Assembly: GCF_002056795.1 (NCBI RefSeq)
Contig: NZ_CP020104.1
Coordinates: 6,829,501 to 6,893,500 of the forward strand
DNA length: 64,000 nucleotides
Source: Spirosoma aerolatum
GTDB taxonomy: Bacteria > Bacteroidota > Bacteroidia > Cytophagales > Spirosomataceae
Reading direction: 5' to 3'
The translations under genes were made by a program, and so were the position numbers. The stretch's first letter is position 1, and every line of letters begins with the position of its first letter. This document shows, piece after piece, positions 1 through 8,813 of this stretch. The notes under the pieces were generated by a model. That model saw only the letters and a program-made list of their open reading frames with translations, was not told the origin of the DNA and ran no database searches.

Positions 1-859
1 TATAGGCCGTAAAGGGGTTTTTTACGCCTATCGTAGCCGTTGTTGCTACGGCTGCCGTTAAAGAAATACTGGCCACATTTGACGTATTTCCATCAATAAT
101 ATTATCTGCATTACTAATGGCACAAAGGGCACAGGCCAGATCGGTAACTATACCCGTACGATCTGAAATATAGATTGAATTTCCGGGTGCCGTTAATGAG
201 CTAGGCGTATTACAAGCCAAAGTCGTGCTGGCTGAAGCGTAGCGTCTCATCAACGCATAATACACTCTGTAGGAAGTGGCTACAGTTAGTGGGTTGGTAA
301 AAGAAATCGCGATCTGATTAAAATCAAGTGTAGTGTGGAATCCTACCTCATAGGCTCCTGAAACTAATGCAGAATTTATTCCAATGAGGTTAGTTGCGGT
401 CTTTTCCTCACGGAATTCACCATTTTTATAAGTTGTGATCGTTACCGCCCCTAACAAAGTAACATCAGCTAGTGAGCTATTGCTGATCAGGAAACCAGCA
501 AAATTACCAGCATCATAGATATTGGCGGGATTATTTTCACCAACTGTAAATGAGCCTGCACCAGAAATTGCAATGGCTAACTCATCGTAATCCGTAAGTG
601 TGGGATTTGTAACGTTGGCAGGACTACCGTCGGCCAGAAGACATCCTAAGTCCCCTCCCCAACAGGATAAACCGGGGCTGGCATGAGCTGTCGTTAATGA
701 GAAAGTGGGACTAACCCAGGGCGTTGATGTAGTTGAATTGGGCGTTCCTAAACTACTTTGCTGAGCATTAACCTGGCTACTGAGAGCGAGAAAAAACAGA
801 AGGGTAACCCAAACGGAGCCGCTTACCCATCTTGGGAGGGCAGGATAAAAGTGTTTCAT
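1..859 (-). CDS. Secreted surface protein, N-terminal part (runs off the window)
   Basis: An open frame runs on the minus strand from an ATG at 857-859 to the window edge without a stop, giving about 286 residues. The N-terminus is basic and then hydrophobic (residues about 12-30, ending near VNAQ), a Sec signal peptide with probable cleavage after the Ala of NAQ. The mature part is rich in Ser, Thr, Asn and Ala with scattered cysteines, as in extracellular adhesin-like or type IX-secreted proteins of Bacteroidota. I recognise no catalytic motif. The C-terminus, where a sorting domain would lie, is outside the window. It is divergent from the oxidoreductase gene. The function is unknown; export is the well-supported part. 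Confidence 0.7.
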   Translation of the reverse strand, partial: MKHFYPALPRWVSGSVWVTLLFFLALSSQVNAQQSSLGTPNSTTSTPWVSPTFSLTTAHASPGLSCWGGDLGCLLADGSPANVTNPTLTDYDELAIAISGAGSFTVGENNPANIYDAGNFAGFLISNSSLADVTLLGAVTITTYKNGEFREEKTATNLIGINSALVSGAYEVGFHTTLDFNQIAISFTNPLTVATSYRVYYALMRRYASASTTLACNTPSSLTAPGNSIYISDRTGIVTDLACALCAISNADNIIDGNTSNVASISLTAAVATTATIGVKNPFTAY

Positions 860-1173
860 ATACGTGAGCTAATTGTGTTTTATGTTAAAAGGAAAGAGTA
901 ATGAATTATAAACAAAAAGTGATTTTTATTAACTTCACCATAATTCATATTAGCTTTTACATATGTGAATCTAAATTTAAGTTTACTATTGCTAAAAAAA
1001 ATATATTATTCGGCAATTATATTATCATATATAACATAATTTGTATACATTATTTTATACAATTAAAACATGTTTAATGAACAAAATTTTATTGTAACTT
1101 GAAAAGTAGATTCAGCAGTTCATCCGTATTATGGTGGTAAAAAGTAAGGTCTCACCAGCTATTGCCTTTTCTT
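860..1173. other. AT-rich divergent intergenic region
   Basis: About 314 bases lie between two divergent genes. From roughly 895 to 1130 the DNA is strikingly AT-rich, with runs of A and T, which fits a region holding promoters for both genes. I see no ORF and no perfect -33/-7 pair. A near match to the -7 box (TAATTTG) lies near 1040 on the plus strand. Confidence 0.45.
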
Positions 1174-2457
1174 ATGAGCCATCATCTTAACCGCCGTGAT
1201 TTTTTAAAACAGAGTAGTGCGGCTGCCTTTAGCCTGTCTTTCGGGTACGGTCCGAAACGTAAAGTTGCGCCAAGTGATCGGGTCCGGGTTGCCCATATTG
1301 GCCTGAATGGCATGGGAACCAATCACCTGAACTGGTTCGCTAAATTACCGGACGTCGAAGTGGTAGGGTTATGTGATGTTGATGAGACCCACCTGGCTAA
1401 AGCGCTCTCTACGTTACAGACCTTACAACCCAATACGACTGCCAAAACCTATCCTGATTTCCGCTACCTGCTCGACCGGAACGATATTGATGCCATTACC
1501 TGTGCCACCCCCGATCACTGGCATGCACAAGTTGCCATTATGGCGTTTCAGGCAGGTAAAGACGTATACGGAGAAAAACCGCTGTCGTATAGCGTGCGCG
1601 AAGGACAGAAAATGTTAAAAGCGCTGAATCGCTATGACCGAATTTTTCAGTTAGGCACCCAGATTCATGCGGGCGACAATTACCACCGGGTCGTTGAACT
1701 TATCAAAGCGGGCGCTATCGGAAAAGTGCATACTGTCCGGCTCTGGAAAACAGGCTTTCCACCCGTGCTGGGCCCAGCAAACTACCAGACTCCACCGGCT
1801 ACCCTGAACTGGGATATGTGGCAAGGACCCGCTCCTGTATCACTCTACACACCCGAACGTTGCCACTTTACCTACCGCTATTTTCTGGACTACTCAGGGG
1901 GTGTGTTTCAGGACTTCTGGTGTCATATTGCCGATGTGGTCTGGTGGTCGATCAATCCCACGGGTTTAAAACGAATTCAGGCTAAAGGTGCGGCCCCCGA
2001 AGGTATCGGCGATGCTCCCAAATGGATCGATATTGATTATGAATTTGATGGCCTAAAGCTCCACTGGACCAGTACCCCACCCGATGTACCAGGGGCCGCC
2101 AAGCGAGGTATCGGAGCCTATTTTGAGGGCGATAAAGGCACGCTTCTGTGTGACTATAATAGCCGCGAGATTACGATAAACGGCGTAACGATGTCCGATA
2201 TAGCCGAAATTCCTATCACCCTTGAGCGGTCGCCTGGTCATCAGCAGAATTTTATAGACTCGGTTAAATCCCGAAAGCAGCCCGAATCCAATCTGGCCTA
2301 CGCCCGTCAGTTGACTATGCCTATGCATCTGGGGTTGATTTCGTATCGGCTTGGCGAACCGCTGGAGTGGAATGCCCACAAGGAGAAATTTAGGCATAAT
2401 GCCGATGCCAATGCATTACTCTCAAGAGAATACCGAAAAGGCTGGGATTTGATTTAA
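1174..2457 (+). CDS. Gfo/Idh/MocA-family oxidoreductase with Tat signal
   Basis: This is a NAD(P)-dependent sugar or inositol dehydrogenase-like protein of about 427 residues. The N-terminus has a twin-arginine motif (RRDFLK, residues 7-12) followed by a short hydrophobic stretch, so export by Tat is likely. The Rossmann nucleotide-binding motif GLNGMG lies at 43-48 and the family's EKP motif (GEKPLS) near residue 135. The C-terminal half is the Gfo/Idh/MocA alpha/beta domain. I chose the ATG at 1174; the frame extends to a TTG at 1162, which would add four residues before the Tat motif. The substrate cannot be read from the sequence. It converges on the haem-c/FG-GAP lipoprotein gene. Confidence 0.88.
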   Translation: MSHHLNRRDFLKQSSAAAFSLSFGYGPKRKVAPSDRVRVAHIGLNGMGTNHLNWFAKLPDVEVVGLCDVDETHLAKALSTLQTLQPNTTAKTYPDFRYLLDRNDIDAITCATPDHWHAQVAIMAFQAGKDVYGEKPLSYSVREGQKMLKALNRYDRIFQLGTQIHAGDNYHRVVELIKAGAIGKVHTVRLWKTGFPPVLGPANYQTPPATLNWDMWQGPAPVSLYTPERCHFTYRYFLDYSGGVFQDFWCHIADVVWWSINPTGLKRIQAKGAAPEGIGDAPKWIDIDYEFDGLKLHWTSTPPDVPGAAKRGIGAYFEGDKGTLLCDYNSREITINGVTMSDIAEIPITLERSPGHQQNFIDSVKSRKQPESNLAYARQLTMPMHLGLISYRLGEPLEWNAHKEKFRHNADANALLSREYRKGWDLI

Positions 2458-2505
2458 AGTGGTTTGTTGTAAGGCGGCTGGGAACTTTACAACAAACCAC
2501 TTTAC

Positions 2506-4035
2506 CTAACGTGTCTTATTTTTCAGTACGACCAGGGGCAGGTGTGTTCCCCAGGCTGGCTTTAGCTCCTTCTGAATGATAAACGTCTGTGAAAAATTTC
2601 CCAGCACCACATCCGCATCCCCATCCTGATCTATATCGTTCACATCCATACATATCCAGCGGCCATATGTATGGATAGGTAGCACATGCGACTGAAACGT
2701 TAATGGCTTCTGTTGCTCGAAGTATTGAAAGTTTTCGCCCGGATTGTGTAGAAAATCAGCAAAGAAGGCAATGGTAGCGATGTCCAGATCGCCATCTAGG
2801 TCGAAATCTGCAGCCATCGCTTTCGTACATCCGTTGATGGGATAGAAATAGGCTTGTTTCAATCGAAAATCGCCTTCATTCAGGTAAACATACAAGCCAT
2901 GATAGGGCTTCATGATTTTGGAATAATCGCTGTTGTCGCCACAGGTATACAGAATATCCAGCCGGCCATCCTTGTTGATATCAACCAGTTGAAAACTCGT
3001 AGAGCCATATACCGACGGAAACCGAAGTAGATTCCGCTCAACAAAACCGCCCTTTTTATCATTCAGAAATAACCAGATGCCTTCGTCGGCATGGGCAAAT
3101 AAAACGACCAGATCGGGCCAGCCATCGGCATTAAAATCGCCCACCGTCGACTGAATGGCCCCGGCCACCTCCCAAATCGGAACTTTTGTAAAACTATTAT
3201 TGGGTTGCTGTTTCAGCCAGTACAGGCCTCCCTGCAAATGACCAAACCCAGCAACCACCCAATCCATCAGACCATCTTTGTTCAAATCGGCAGCAACCGA
3301 CTGTAAAGGTCGGGGTAAATTGGCATACACAATCGACGTATCGGCTGGCTGTTTACCCGAAAGGCTCATGGTTACCAGTTCACCGCGCGATATATCGGCC
3401 GCTCGCATAGTGCCCATACATGTAAATACCCCTTGTTCGGCCCCCGACTTGTCGCGAAAAAACGTTGCCTGTGCAGCCGCCGATTGCAATTGCTTACTGC
3501 CAGTTGCCTGTAACTGCCGATTCCACTGGGTAATATCCGACCGGAACGCATCGCTTGAATAGACTCGATGGCCAATCGTGTCGATTGCCACCATCGTCGT
3601 CATCGCTGTTTTTGTAGTATCGGTCTGGGGTTTTTCGAGCGAAAAAACTGCCCAGTCGTTGACAGGCTCGGTAACCACGTCAGCGTCTTTTAGTTTTGGC
3701 GGAGCCAGCGTTTCGTAATAAGCAATCAGCTTTTGCCAGTTTTCGAACGAGATCGCCGATTTCGGTCCCGCATAATAATTGCCACCCGGATACGCTTCAA
3801 GCCCCAGATTGGGTGCCATAGCTGGCAACACCGATTTTACCCAGGTTTCTTTGTCCAGCAACTCGGGCGATGGCAACATATGGCAGCTACCGCAGTGCTT
3901 TTCGGCCAGCGTTTTCCCTTCGGCAATAAGTGGGTTATCGAGCGTACTGTTACTGCCCGAGTGGCAGCTAGCTACCGCAATGGCTAAACCAACAAAACTA
4001 TAAACAGAGAAAAAGAAGCGCATAAATGTACGCAT
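2506..4035 (-). CDS. Haem-c / FG-GAP (VCBS) repeat lipoprotein
   Basis: About 509 residues. A hydrophobic N-terminus ends in a lipobox (AVASC, Cys24). A haem c attachment motif CGSCH (residues 48-52) follows, with Met-containing segments after it that could supply the sixth ligand. The remainder is a beta-propeller-like domain with at least five calcium-loop motifs of the DxNxDGxxD type (for example DLNKDGLMD, DFNADGWPD, DINKDGRLD, DFDLDGDLD). The product should be an envelope lipoprotein that carries one haem. The frame extends upstream to a GTG at 4080; I chose the ATG at 4035 because it places the signal peptide at the N-terminus (the ATG at 4023 also would). The partner and substrate are unknown. 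It follows the J-domain-like gene on the same strand. Confidence 0.8.
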   Translation of the reverse strand: MRTFMRFFFSVYSFVGLAIAVASCHSGSNSTLDNPLIAEGKTLAEKHCGSCHMLPSPELLDKETWVKSVLPAMAPNLGLEAYPGGNYYAGPKSAISFENWQKLIAYYETLAPPKLKDADVVTEPVNDWAVFSLEKPQTDTTKTAMTTMVAIDTIGHRVYSSDAFRSDITQWNRQLQATGSKQLQSAAAQATFFRDKSGAEQGVFTCMGTMRAADISRGELVTMSLSGKQPADTSIVYANLPRPLQSVAADLNKDGLMDWVVAGFGHLQGGLYWLKQQPNNSFTKVPIWEVAGAIQSTVGDFNADGWPDLVVLFAHADEGIWLFLNDKKGGFVERNLLRFPSVYGSTSFQLVDINKDGRLDILYTCGDNSDYSKIMKPYHGLYVYLNEGDFRLKQAYFYPINGCTKAMAADFDLDGDLDIATIAFFADFLHNPGENFQYFEQQKPLTFQSHVLPIHTYGRWICMDVNDIDQDGDADVVLGNFSQTFIIQKELKPAWGTHLPLVVLKNKTR

Positions 4036-4084
4036 AATCACCGCGTTACTATAGTAGGAATAAGTTGACCAGAAGCCCACCCGA

Positions 4085-5221
4085 TCAGCAGAAAAGTCCG
4101 TCTAACATATCGAACTCGTTTGCCTTCCGAATTTTATAGGTTTTCAGAAAAGCCTTCAGTACGACGGGATTAGCTAACTCTTTGATATCCTTTTTCGTCG
4201 CCTTTATGCTGCTTTTCAACTCCCGAATATCGTTGTTGAAGCTGAACTCCAGACTAAACGCCGAGCCAACCATCATGAGGGGTTTGTTGAGGGCTGCCGA
4301 AAGCTGGCTCTGTAGGCCATACAACGCATTGGAGAGTTCGTCGGCCTGTTGTTTGAGTATTTTATTATAATACCGAAGCTGATCGTCGGCCAGGGTTTCG
4401 AGGTGTTGCTGATCGATTCGGTTAAACTCAAGCTGAAGTCTTAACAGCGAAAGCAGATCACTTTTTTCATAGGCTTCGGTTACGCGCTTCATGATTTCGG
4501 TTTTCCGGGCCTTTTCGTCTTCATCACGTTCGCGGTCAGGGTGAAACGCTTTCACCAGATCCATATAAAGCGTCCGAACCGCTTTGGTGATATTTCGATC
4601 TTCAACCAGCTTTTTCGCTTCCCGTTCCTGTTGTTTCGCCGATTTAGGCTTTTGAGCGCGTCGCTCCTGAGCGTCCTGCTGGCGCTGTTGATCTTCGGCC
4701 TGTTTGGCCTGCATCTGCTCCTGCATATACGCCATAAACTTTTCCTGCGTACTGACATCCGCCCCCTCTTCGAACGTAATGCCATACATAGCTCCGACCA
4801 TCTCTTTCATTATTTCCGAAACCTGCTGATCAGCTTCCGTATCGGTAGCGTCATACCCCGCCTTGTCATATTTGTCAAAAACCGGCTTTAGCTCATCCAG
4901 CCCATGTTCGCTAATGAGTTCGTAAGCCAGGTTGAGGATTATATCGGCCAGTTTTTTTCGCTCCGTCTTGGTCGTTTCGGGCCTATCAGAAGCCCGGTCG
5001 AACAGTCGTACCAGGTCAGCCCGAAGCGTATTGAATGATCGAAGTAAGGGCTCATACTCGGAATATACTCGCTGCTGGATTTGGGTAGCGGTTGCCCGAA
5101 ACTGTTCCAGATCGGCTTCCAGCTCCCCAATTTTTTTGGTCAGTCGGTTAAACTCCTTCTGTGCCTTCGAGAGCGGAGTTTTGTCTTTCCCCGGTGTTGG
5201 AATACGAACAAGTTGGGCCAT
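4085..5221 (-). CDS. Coiled-coil protein with a J-domain-like segment
   Basis: About 378 residues with no signal peptide, so cytoplasmic. Long charged helical stretches with coiled-coil character lie at about 17-60 and 165-205. Around residues 220-260 is a J-domain-like helical segment with an HPD triad (KAFHPDRERDEDE) followed by a helix like J-domain helix III (EIMKRVTEAYEKSDL). HPD is the motif by which DnaJ proteins stimulate Hsp70. It lacks the usual zinc finger and Gly/Phe region of DnaJ, and the J segment is internal. A DnaK co-chaperone role is an inference. It may be co-transcribed with the downstream haem-c lipoprotein. Confidence 0.65.
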   Translation of the reverse strand: MAQLVRIPTPGKDKTPLSKAQKEFNRLTKKIGELEADLEQFRATATQIQQRVYSEYEPLLRSFNTLRADLVRLFDRASDRPETTKTERKKLADIILNLAYELISEHGLDELKPVFDKYDKAGYDATDTEADQQVSEIMKEMVGAMYGITFEEGADVSTQEKFMAYMQEQMQAKQAEDQQRQQDAQERRAQKPKSAKQQEREAKKLVEDRNITKAVRTLYMDLVKAFHPDRERDEDEKARKTEIMKRVTEAYEKSDLLSLLRLQLEFNRIDQQHLETLADDQLRYYNKILKQQADELSNALYGLQSQLSAALNKPLMMVGSAFSLEFSFNNDIRELKSSIKATKKDIKELANPVVLKAFLKTYKIRKANEFDMLDGLFC

Positions 5222-5293
5222 AACAGCTAATCGCGAGAAGCATTTAAAGTAATTGGCCCAGACTATACATCGTCCAGGCCAACAGGATACCTA

Positions 5294-5301
5294 CAAATAT
5301 A
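5294..5301 (-). promoter_or_regulatory. Putative -7 box for the J-domain-like gene
   Basis: On the minus strand this reads TATATTTG, an exact match to the Bacteroidota -7 consensus TAnnTTTG, about 70 bases ahead of the start codon at 5221. No clear -33 TTG was found. The box lies inside a small inverted repeat (CCTACA...TGTAGG). Confidence 0.4.
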
Positions 5302-5430
5302 GTACTAATATGGCTGTAGGCCCACAGGGTTTATTGTGAATCTGGGTATTCAACCTAACCCGAACAAGGGGTAATATGGCTGATTAAGAACGGGTAACCT
5401 TAGTGAGTCGCTTTGAAATGCCTTTGTATG

Positions 5431-5625
5431 TCAGATTGTTCTCAACGCATAACTAGTACTCCGCCCACCCGAATCTTCTTTGACAAGTATTTCCTGATCA
5501 AGTAAATTCTGAATGTCCCGTAGTGCTGTATCCTGTGATGTTTTGGTGATTTTAGCCCACTTCGATGTGGTCAATTTCCCCTCGAATCCATCCAGTAATT
5601 TATATATATCTATATCATTATTCAC
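5431..5625 (-). CDS. Small winged-helix protein like the C-terminus of Fic proteins (probable remnant)
   Basis: A 64-residue frame with a GTG start. Segments such as DGFEGKLTTSKWAKI and ALRDIQNLL followed by GGRSTSYAL match the C-terminal winged-helix region of many Fic/DOC proteins as I remember the family. The Fic core motif HxFx(D/E)GN(G/K)R is absent, and the in-frame region upstream closes after about 11 codons at a TGA. It is therefore either the last piece of a decayed fic gene or a free-standing 60-residue DNA-binding protein. The start region overlaps a perfect palindrome at 5620-5644. It lies between two unrelated same-strand genes. Confidence 0.45.
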   Translation of the reverse strand: MNNDIDIYKLLDGFEGKLTTSKWAKITKTSQDTALRDIQNLLDQEILVKEDSGGRSTSYALRTI

Positions 5626-5644
5626 CGCAAATTTTGCGGTGAAT
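5620..5644. repeat. Perfect 12-bp-arm palindrome over the start of the winged-helix ORF
   Basis: Two 12-base arms (ATTCACCGCAAA and its complement) are separated by one base. The repeat covers the GTG start at 5625 of the small winged-helix ORF. It could be an operator for that protein, a transcript hairpin hiding the start, or a leftover of a mobile sequence. Confidence 0.6.
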
Positions 5645-5711
5645 ATACTACCTAATCAACGCATTTTCCAGACTATCTATCCAGGTAGCTTCAGAGATGT
5701 GTGAACTATGC

Positions 5712-7829
5712 TTACTGTTGGATCCCGACTAGATTAAGCATGAACGCATATTCCAGCGCGATTTCCTTTAATACCTGGAAACGCCCTGACGACCCACCGT
5801 GACCCGCATCCATGTTGGTATGGAGCAACAACTGATTCGTATCCGTTTTCAGCGCACGTAGTTTAGCAACCCATTTGGCAGGCTCCCAATATTGCACCTG
5901 CGAATCGTGCAAACCCGTGGTTACGAGCAGATTAGGATAGGCTTTTTTCTCCACATTATCGTAGGGTGAGTACGACAGCATGTAATCGTAATAGGGCTTA
6001 TTTTTGGGATTACCCCACTCTTCAAACTCACCCGTTGTGAGCGGAATACTTTCGTCGAGCATGGTCGTCACTACATCGACAAACGGCACCGATGCTACTA
6101 CGCCCCGATAAAGCTGCGGAGCCTGATTGATCACAGCGCCCATCAGCAGACCACCTGCACTCCCGCCCATCGCAAACAATTTATCCGAACTGGTATATTT
6201 GTTCTTAATCAGGTACTCCGACACATCCACAAAGTCGTTGAAGGTATTTTTCTTTTTCAGCATCTTACCGTCTTCATACCACCGGCGCCCCATTTCCTGC
6301 CCACCCCGAATGTGTGCAATAGCGAAGATAAAACCCCGATCCAGCAGACTCAGCCGCGTCGAACTAAAGCTGGGATCAATTGAGTAGCCGTAAGAACCGT
6401 AGGCGTATTGTAATAACGGAGCCGAACCGTCTTTGGGTGTTCCCCTGCGATACACTAGCGATACGGGCACCTGCACACCATCGCGAGCGGTTGCGTACAG
6501 GCGTTCCGATACATAATTGGCCTTGTTGAAACCACCCAAAACCTCCTGCTGCTTTTTCAACGTTTTCTCCTTCGTATCCATGTTATAATCGAAGGTTGAG
6601 TTGGGCGTTGTCAGTGACGAATAGCTAAATCGGAGAATATTGGTGCTGAAATCAGGGTTATAGCCAATGCCAGCCACGTAAGCAGGCTCGCCAAAATAAA
6701 GGTACTGGTCGGTTTTAGTCTGCTGATTTATGACCCGGATGTTGGTCAAACCGGCCTTGCGCTCGCCCAACACCAGATGGTTAACAAACACATCCATTGT
6801 AGCCAGATACACATCGGGCCGATGCGGGATTACTTCTTTCCAGGCCGTACGATCAGTTGTTTTGCCATCTGGTACTTCCATCAGCCGGAAATTCTCGGCT
6901 TTCCAGTTCGTGCGGACATAGAATTTATCCTGGTAGTGTACAATGTCGTACTCATGGCCTTTCTCTCGCGGCAGAAACACCTTGAACGGACCCATTGGTT
7001 GACTAGCCTCTAATAGCCGATATTCGGTTGCAACGCCATTGTGATCGGAGCCGATGGCGATGTATTTCTTTGATTTTGAGCGACCCAAGCCCATATAAAA
7101 CTGGTTATCGGCTTCTTCATATACCAGCACGTCAGTCTGGGGGCTTGTGCCCAGCACATGCCGATACACCTGATAACCTAGCAGCGTCTGCGGATCTTTT
7201 TTGATATAAAATAAGGTCTTGTTATCAGCAGCCCAGGCAAAGTTATCGGCTTCTACATCCGGTATCTTGTCTGCATAGGTTTTGCCAGTTTTCAGGTTTT
7301 TGATCCGCAGTGTATACAACCGACGGCTTACCACATCTTCGGCATAGATCGCCAGCTCCTCATTGTCCGACACTTCATATCCGCCTAAGTGGTAATAAGT
7401 ATGCCCTTTTGCCAGCGCATTACCATCAAATAAAATCTCTTCCGGGGCATCGAGCGAACCTTTTTTACGGCAATAAATCGGGTACTCTCCGCCCGTGATG
7501 TATCGACTATAATAAAAATAGCTCCCCTCTTTATAAGGCACCGATTCATCCTGTTCTTTAATACGACCCTTCATCTCATCGAACAGCTTTTCCCGTAAAC
7601 TTTTCACGGGCGCAAGCACTTGTTCGAGGTACGCATTTTCGGCGTTCAGGTAGTTGATAACCTCCGGGTTTTCGCGCTCGTTAAGGTAATAATAGTTATC
7701 AATTCGTTTGTGACCGTTGGTAATCAGTTCTTTAGGTTTACTAGTGGCTTTAGGAGCCGTAACGGGTTGTGCCTGCGTCATACTAAGGGATGTCAATAAA
7801 CAGAAAAGCGCAAAATACGTCCGTTTCAT
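5712..7829 (-). CDS. S9 family oligopeptidase (oligopeptidase B-like), exported
   Basis: About 705 residues, typical for prolyl oligopeptidase/oligopeptidase B serine peptidases, which cut short peptides. An N-terminal beta-propeller (about 60-430) is followed by an alpha/beta hydrolase domain. The catalytic triad can be read: Ser557 in GGSAGG, Asp642 in GLHDSQVQYW and His677 in DAGHGG. The N-terminus from the ATG at 7829 is a signal peptide (hydrophobic core FALFCLLTSLSM, then TQAQ), so it is periplasmic or exported. The frame begins six codons earlier, but the later ATG fits the signal peptide better. It is divergent from the DUF3431 gene. Confidence 0.92.
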   Translation of the reverse strand: MKRTYFALFCLLTSLSMTQAQPVTAPKATSKPKELITNGHKRIDNYYYLNERENPEVINYLNAENAYLEQVLAPVKSLREKLFDEMKGRIKEQDESVPYKEGSYFYYSRYITGGEYPIYCRKKGSLDAPEEILFDGNALAKGHTYYHLGGYEVSDNEELAIYAEDVVSRRLYTLRIKNLKTGKTYADKIPDVEADNFAWAADNKTLFYIKKDPQTLLGYQVYRHVLGTSPQTDVLVYEEADNQFYMGLGRSKSKKYIAIGSDHNGVATEYRLLEASQPMGPFKVFLPREKGHEYDIVHYQDKFYVRTNWKAENFRLMEVPDGKTTDRTAWKEVIPHRPDVYLATMDVFVNHLVLGERKAGLTNIRVINQQTKTDQYLYFGEPAYVAGIGYNPDFSTNILRFSYSSLTTPNSTFDYNMDTKEKTLKKQQEVLGGFNKANYVSERLYATARDGVQVPVSLVYRRGTPKDGSAPLLQYAYGSYGYSIDPSFSSTRLSLLDRGFIFAIAHIRGGQEMGRRWYEDGKMLKKKNTFNDFVDVSEYLIKNKYTSSDKLFAMGGSAGGLLMGAVINQAPQLYRGVVASVPFVDVVTTMLDESIPLTTGEFEEWGNPKNKPYYDYMLSYSPYDNVEKKAYPNLLVTTGLHDSQVQYWEPAKWVAKLRALKTDTNQLLLHTNMDAGHGGSSGRFQVLKEIALEYAFMLNLVGIQQ

Positions 7830-7847
7830 AGGAAGAGAATAGCTCAA

Positions 7848-7934
7848 GCGTAAAGGCGCAAAAGGATATACAAAGAACGTAAAGAAATTAACAGCCGCTT
7901 TGCGTTCTTTGTGAAACGTTTGCGCTTATCCTCT
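7848..7934. repeat. Imperfect inverted repeat between divergent genes
   Basis: A 15-base core (ACAAAGAACGTAAAG at 7870-7884 against CTTTGCGTTCTTTGT at 7897-7911, one mismatch) lies within longer, partly matching arms built from AAGCGTAAAGGCGCAAA-like units. It fills almost all of the gap between the S9 peptidase and DUF3431 genes, so it must share space with both 5' regions. It resembles the other palindromic spacers in this window. Confidence 0.5.
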
Positions 7935-7941
7935 TAACTAG

Positions 7942-8634
7942 ATGCCTGAACTCGTTGTAGCTCACTATACCGAAGATCTGAGCTGGCTCCGAAATGTACC
8001 GAAAGACCTACCAATTACGGTCTACGATAAAAGTTCTGACCATGCCACTGGGCCTATGGCCGTTCCCCTACCCAATGTTGGGCGGGAAGCCCATACCTAT
8101 CTGCATCACATCATAAGCCGATACGATTCGCTGGCCGAGTGGACTATTTTCTGCCAGGGCAAACCCTTCGACCATGCATATGATTTCAAGAAAACCCTAC
8201 GGGCTTTTGCTGACGGCTCCTGGTTTTCTAACCCCGACGAACGGCATTCGAACCCGCATTTTTACTGGCTGGGCCACCTGATCGATACCGACGACGCCCA
8301 GGGCCATCGGTTATTCCGACCGTGGAGCAAAAACGACGACGGGCGGGGTCTGGACTTACGGGGGTTTCACCGATGCCTTTTTGGTACGGATGGACCTGAG
8401 CAATATACCTTTGTGCTGGGCGCCCAGTTTGCTGTTCATCGCAACCTTTTACAGCAAAAAACCGTATCCTTTTATGAGCAAGCCTTGAGGGTATCCATTG
8501 CCTTTCCCGATGCAGCCCACTGTTTTGAACGAAGCTGGGACCGTGTGTTTGGCATAGCAGGTATCGACCCGCACTGGCTGGCCAATCGACTGACGGTTCA
8601 GCTTAAACCCATGAAGTACCAGTCCGCTAGTTAA
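7942..8634 (+). CDS. DUF3431 domain protein
   Basis: A 230-residue protein without a signal peptide. The opening VVAHYTEDLSWLRN, followed by a line on delicate parts of a glycosyltransferase-like fold (PNVGREAHTYLHHII), matches the DUF3431 family as I know it. DUF3431 proteins are of unknown function; similarity of the family to glycosyltransferase-type proteins is sometimes suggested but no donor-binding DxD motif is certain here. It stands alone between the divergent S9 peptidase and the M28 peptidase downstream. Confidence 0.7.
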   Translation: MPELVVAHYTEDLSWLRNVPKDLPITVYDKSSDHATGPMAVPLPNVGREAHTYLHHIISRYDSLAEWTIFCQGKPFDHAYDFKKTLRAFADGSWFSNPDERHSNPHFYWLGHLIDTDDAQGHRLFRPWSKNDDGRGLDLRGFHRCLFGTDGPEQYTFVLGAQFAVHRNLLQQKTVSFYEQALRVSIAFPDAAHCFERSWDRVFGIAGIDPHWLANRLTVQLKPMKYQSAS

Positions 8635-8813
8635 CTTTCACACGAATTGATCGTTAGATAAAAAAAGTCAGTCTGAACAATTACAGGTAGGTAAATCTGA
8701 TTTTTTTACAGATTCTCCGAACGCTTTGTCCATTTATTGCGTCTAATCTTTCGGCATCGAAAGCAACAAACCTTTTCGTATATTTAGCAAGTAATTCTGC
8801 CACCCATCCTCTC

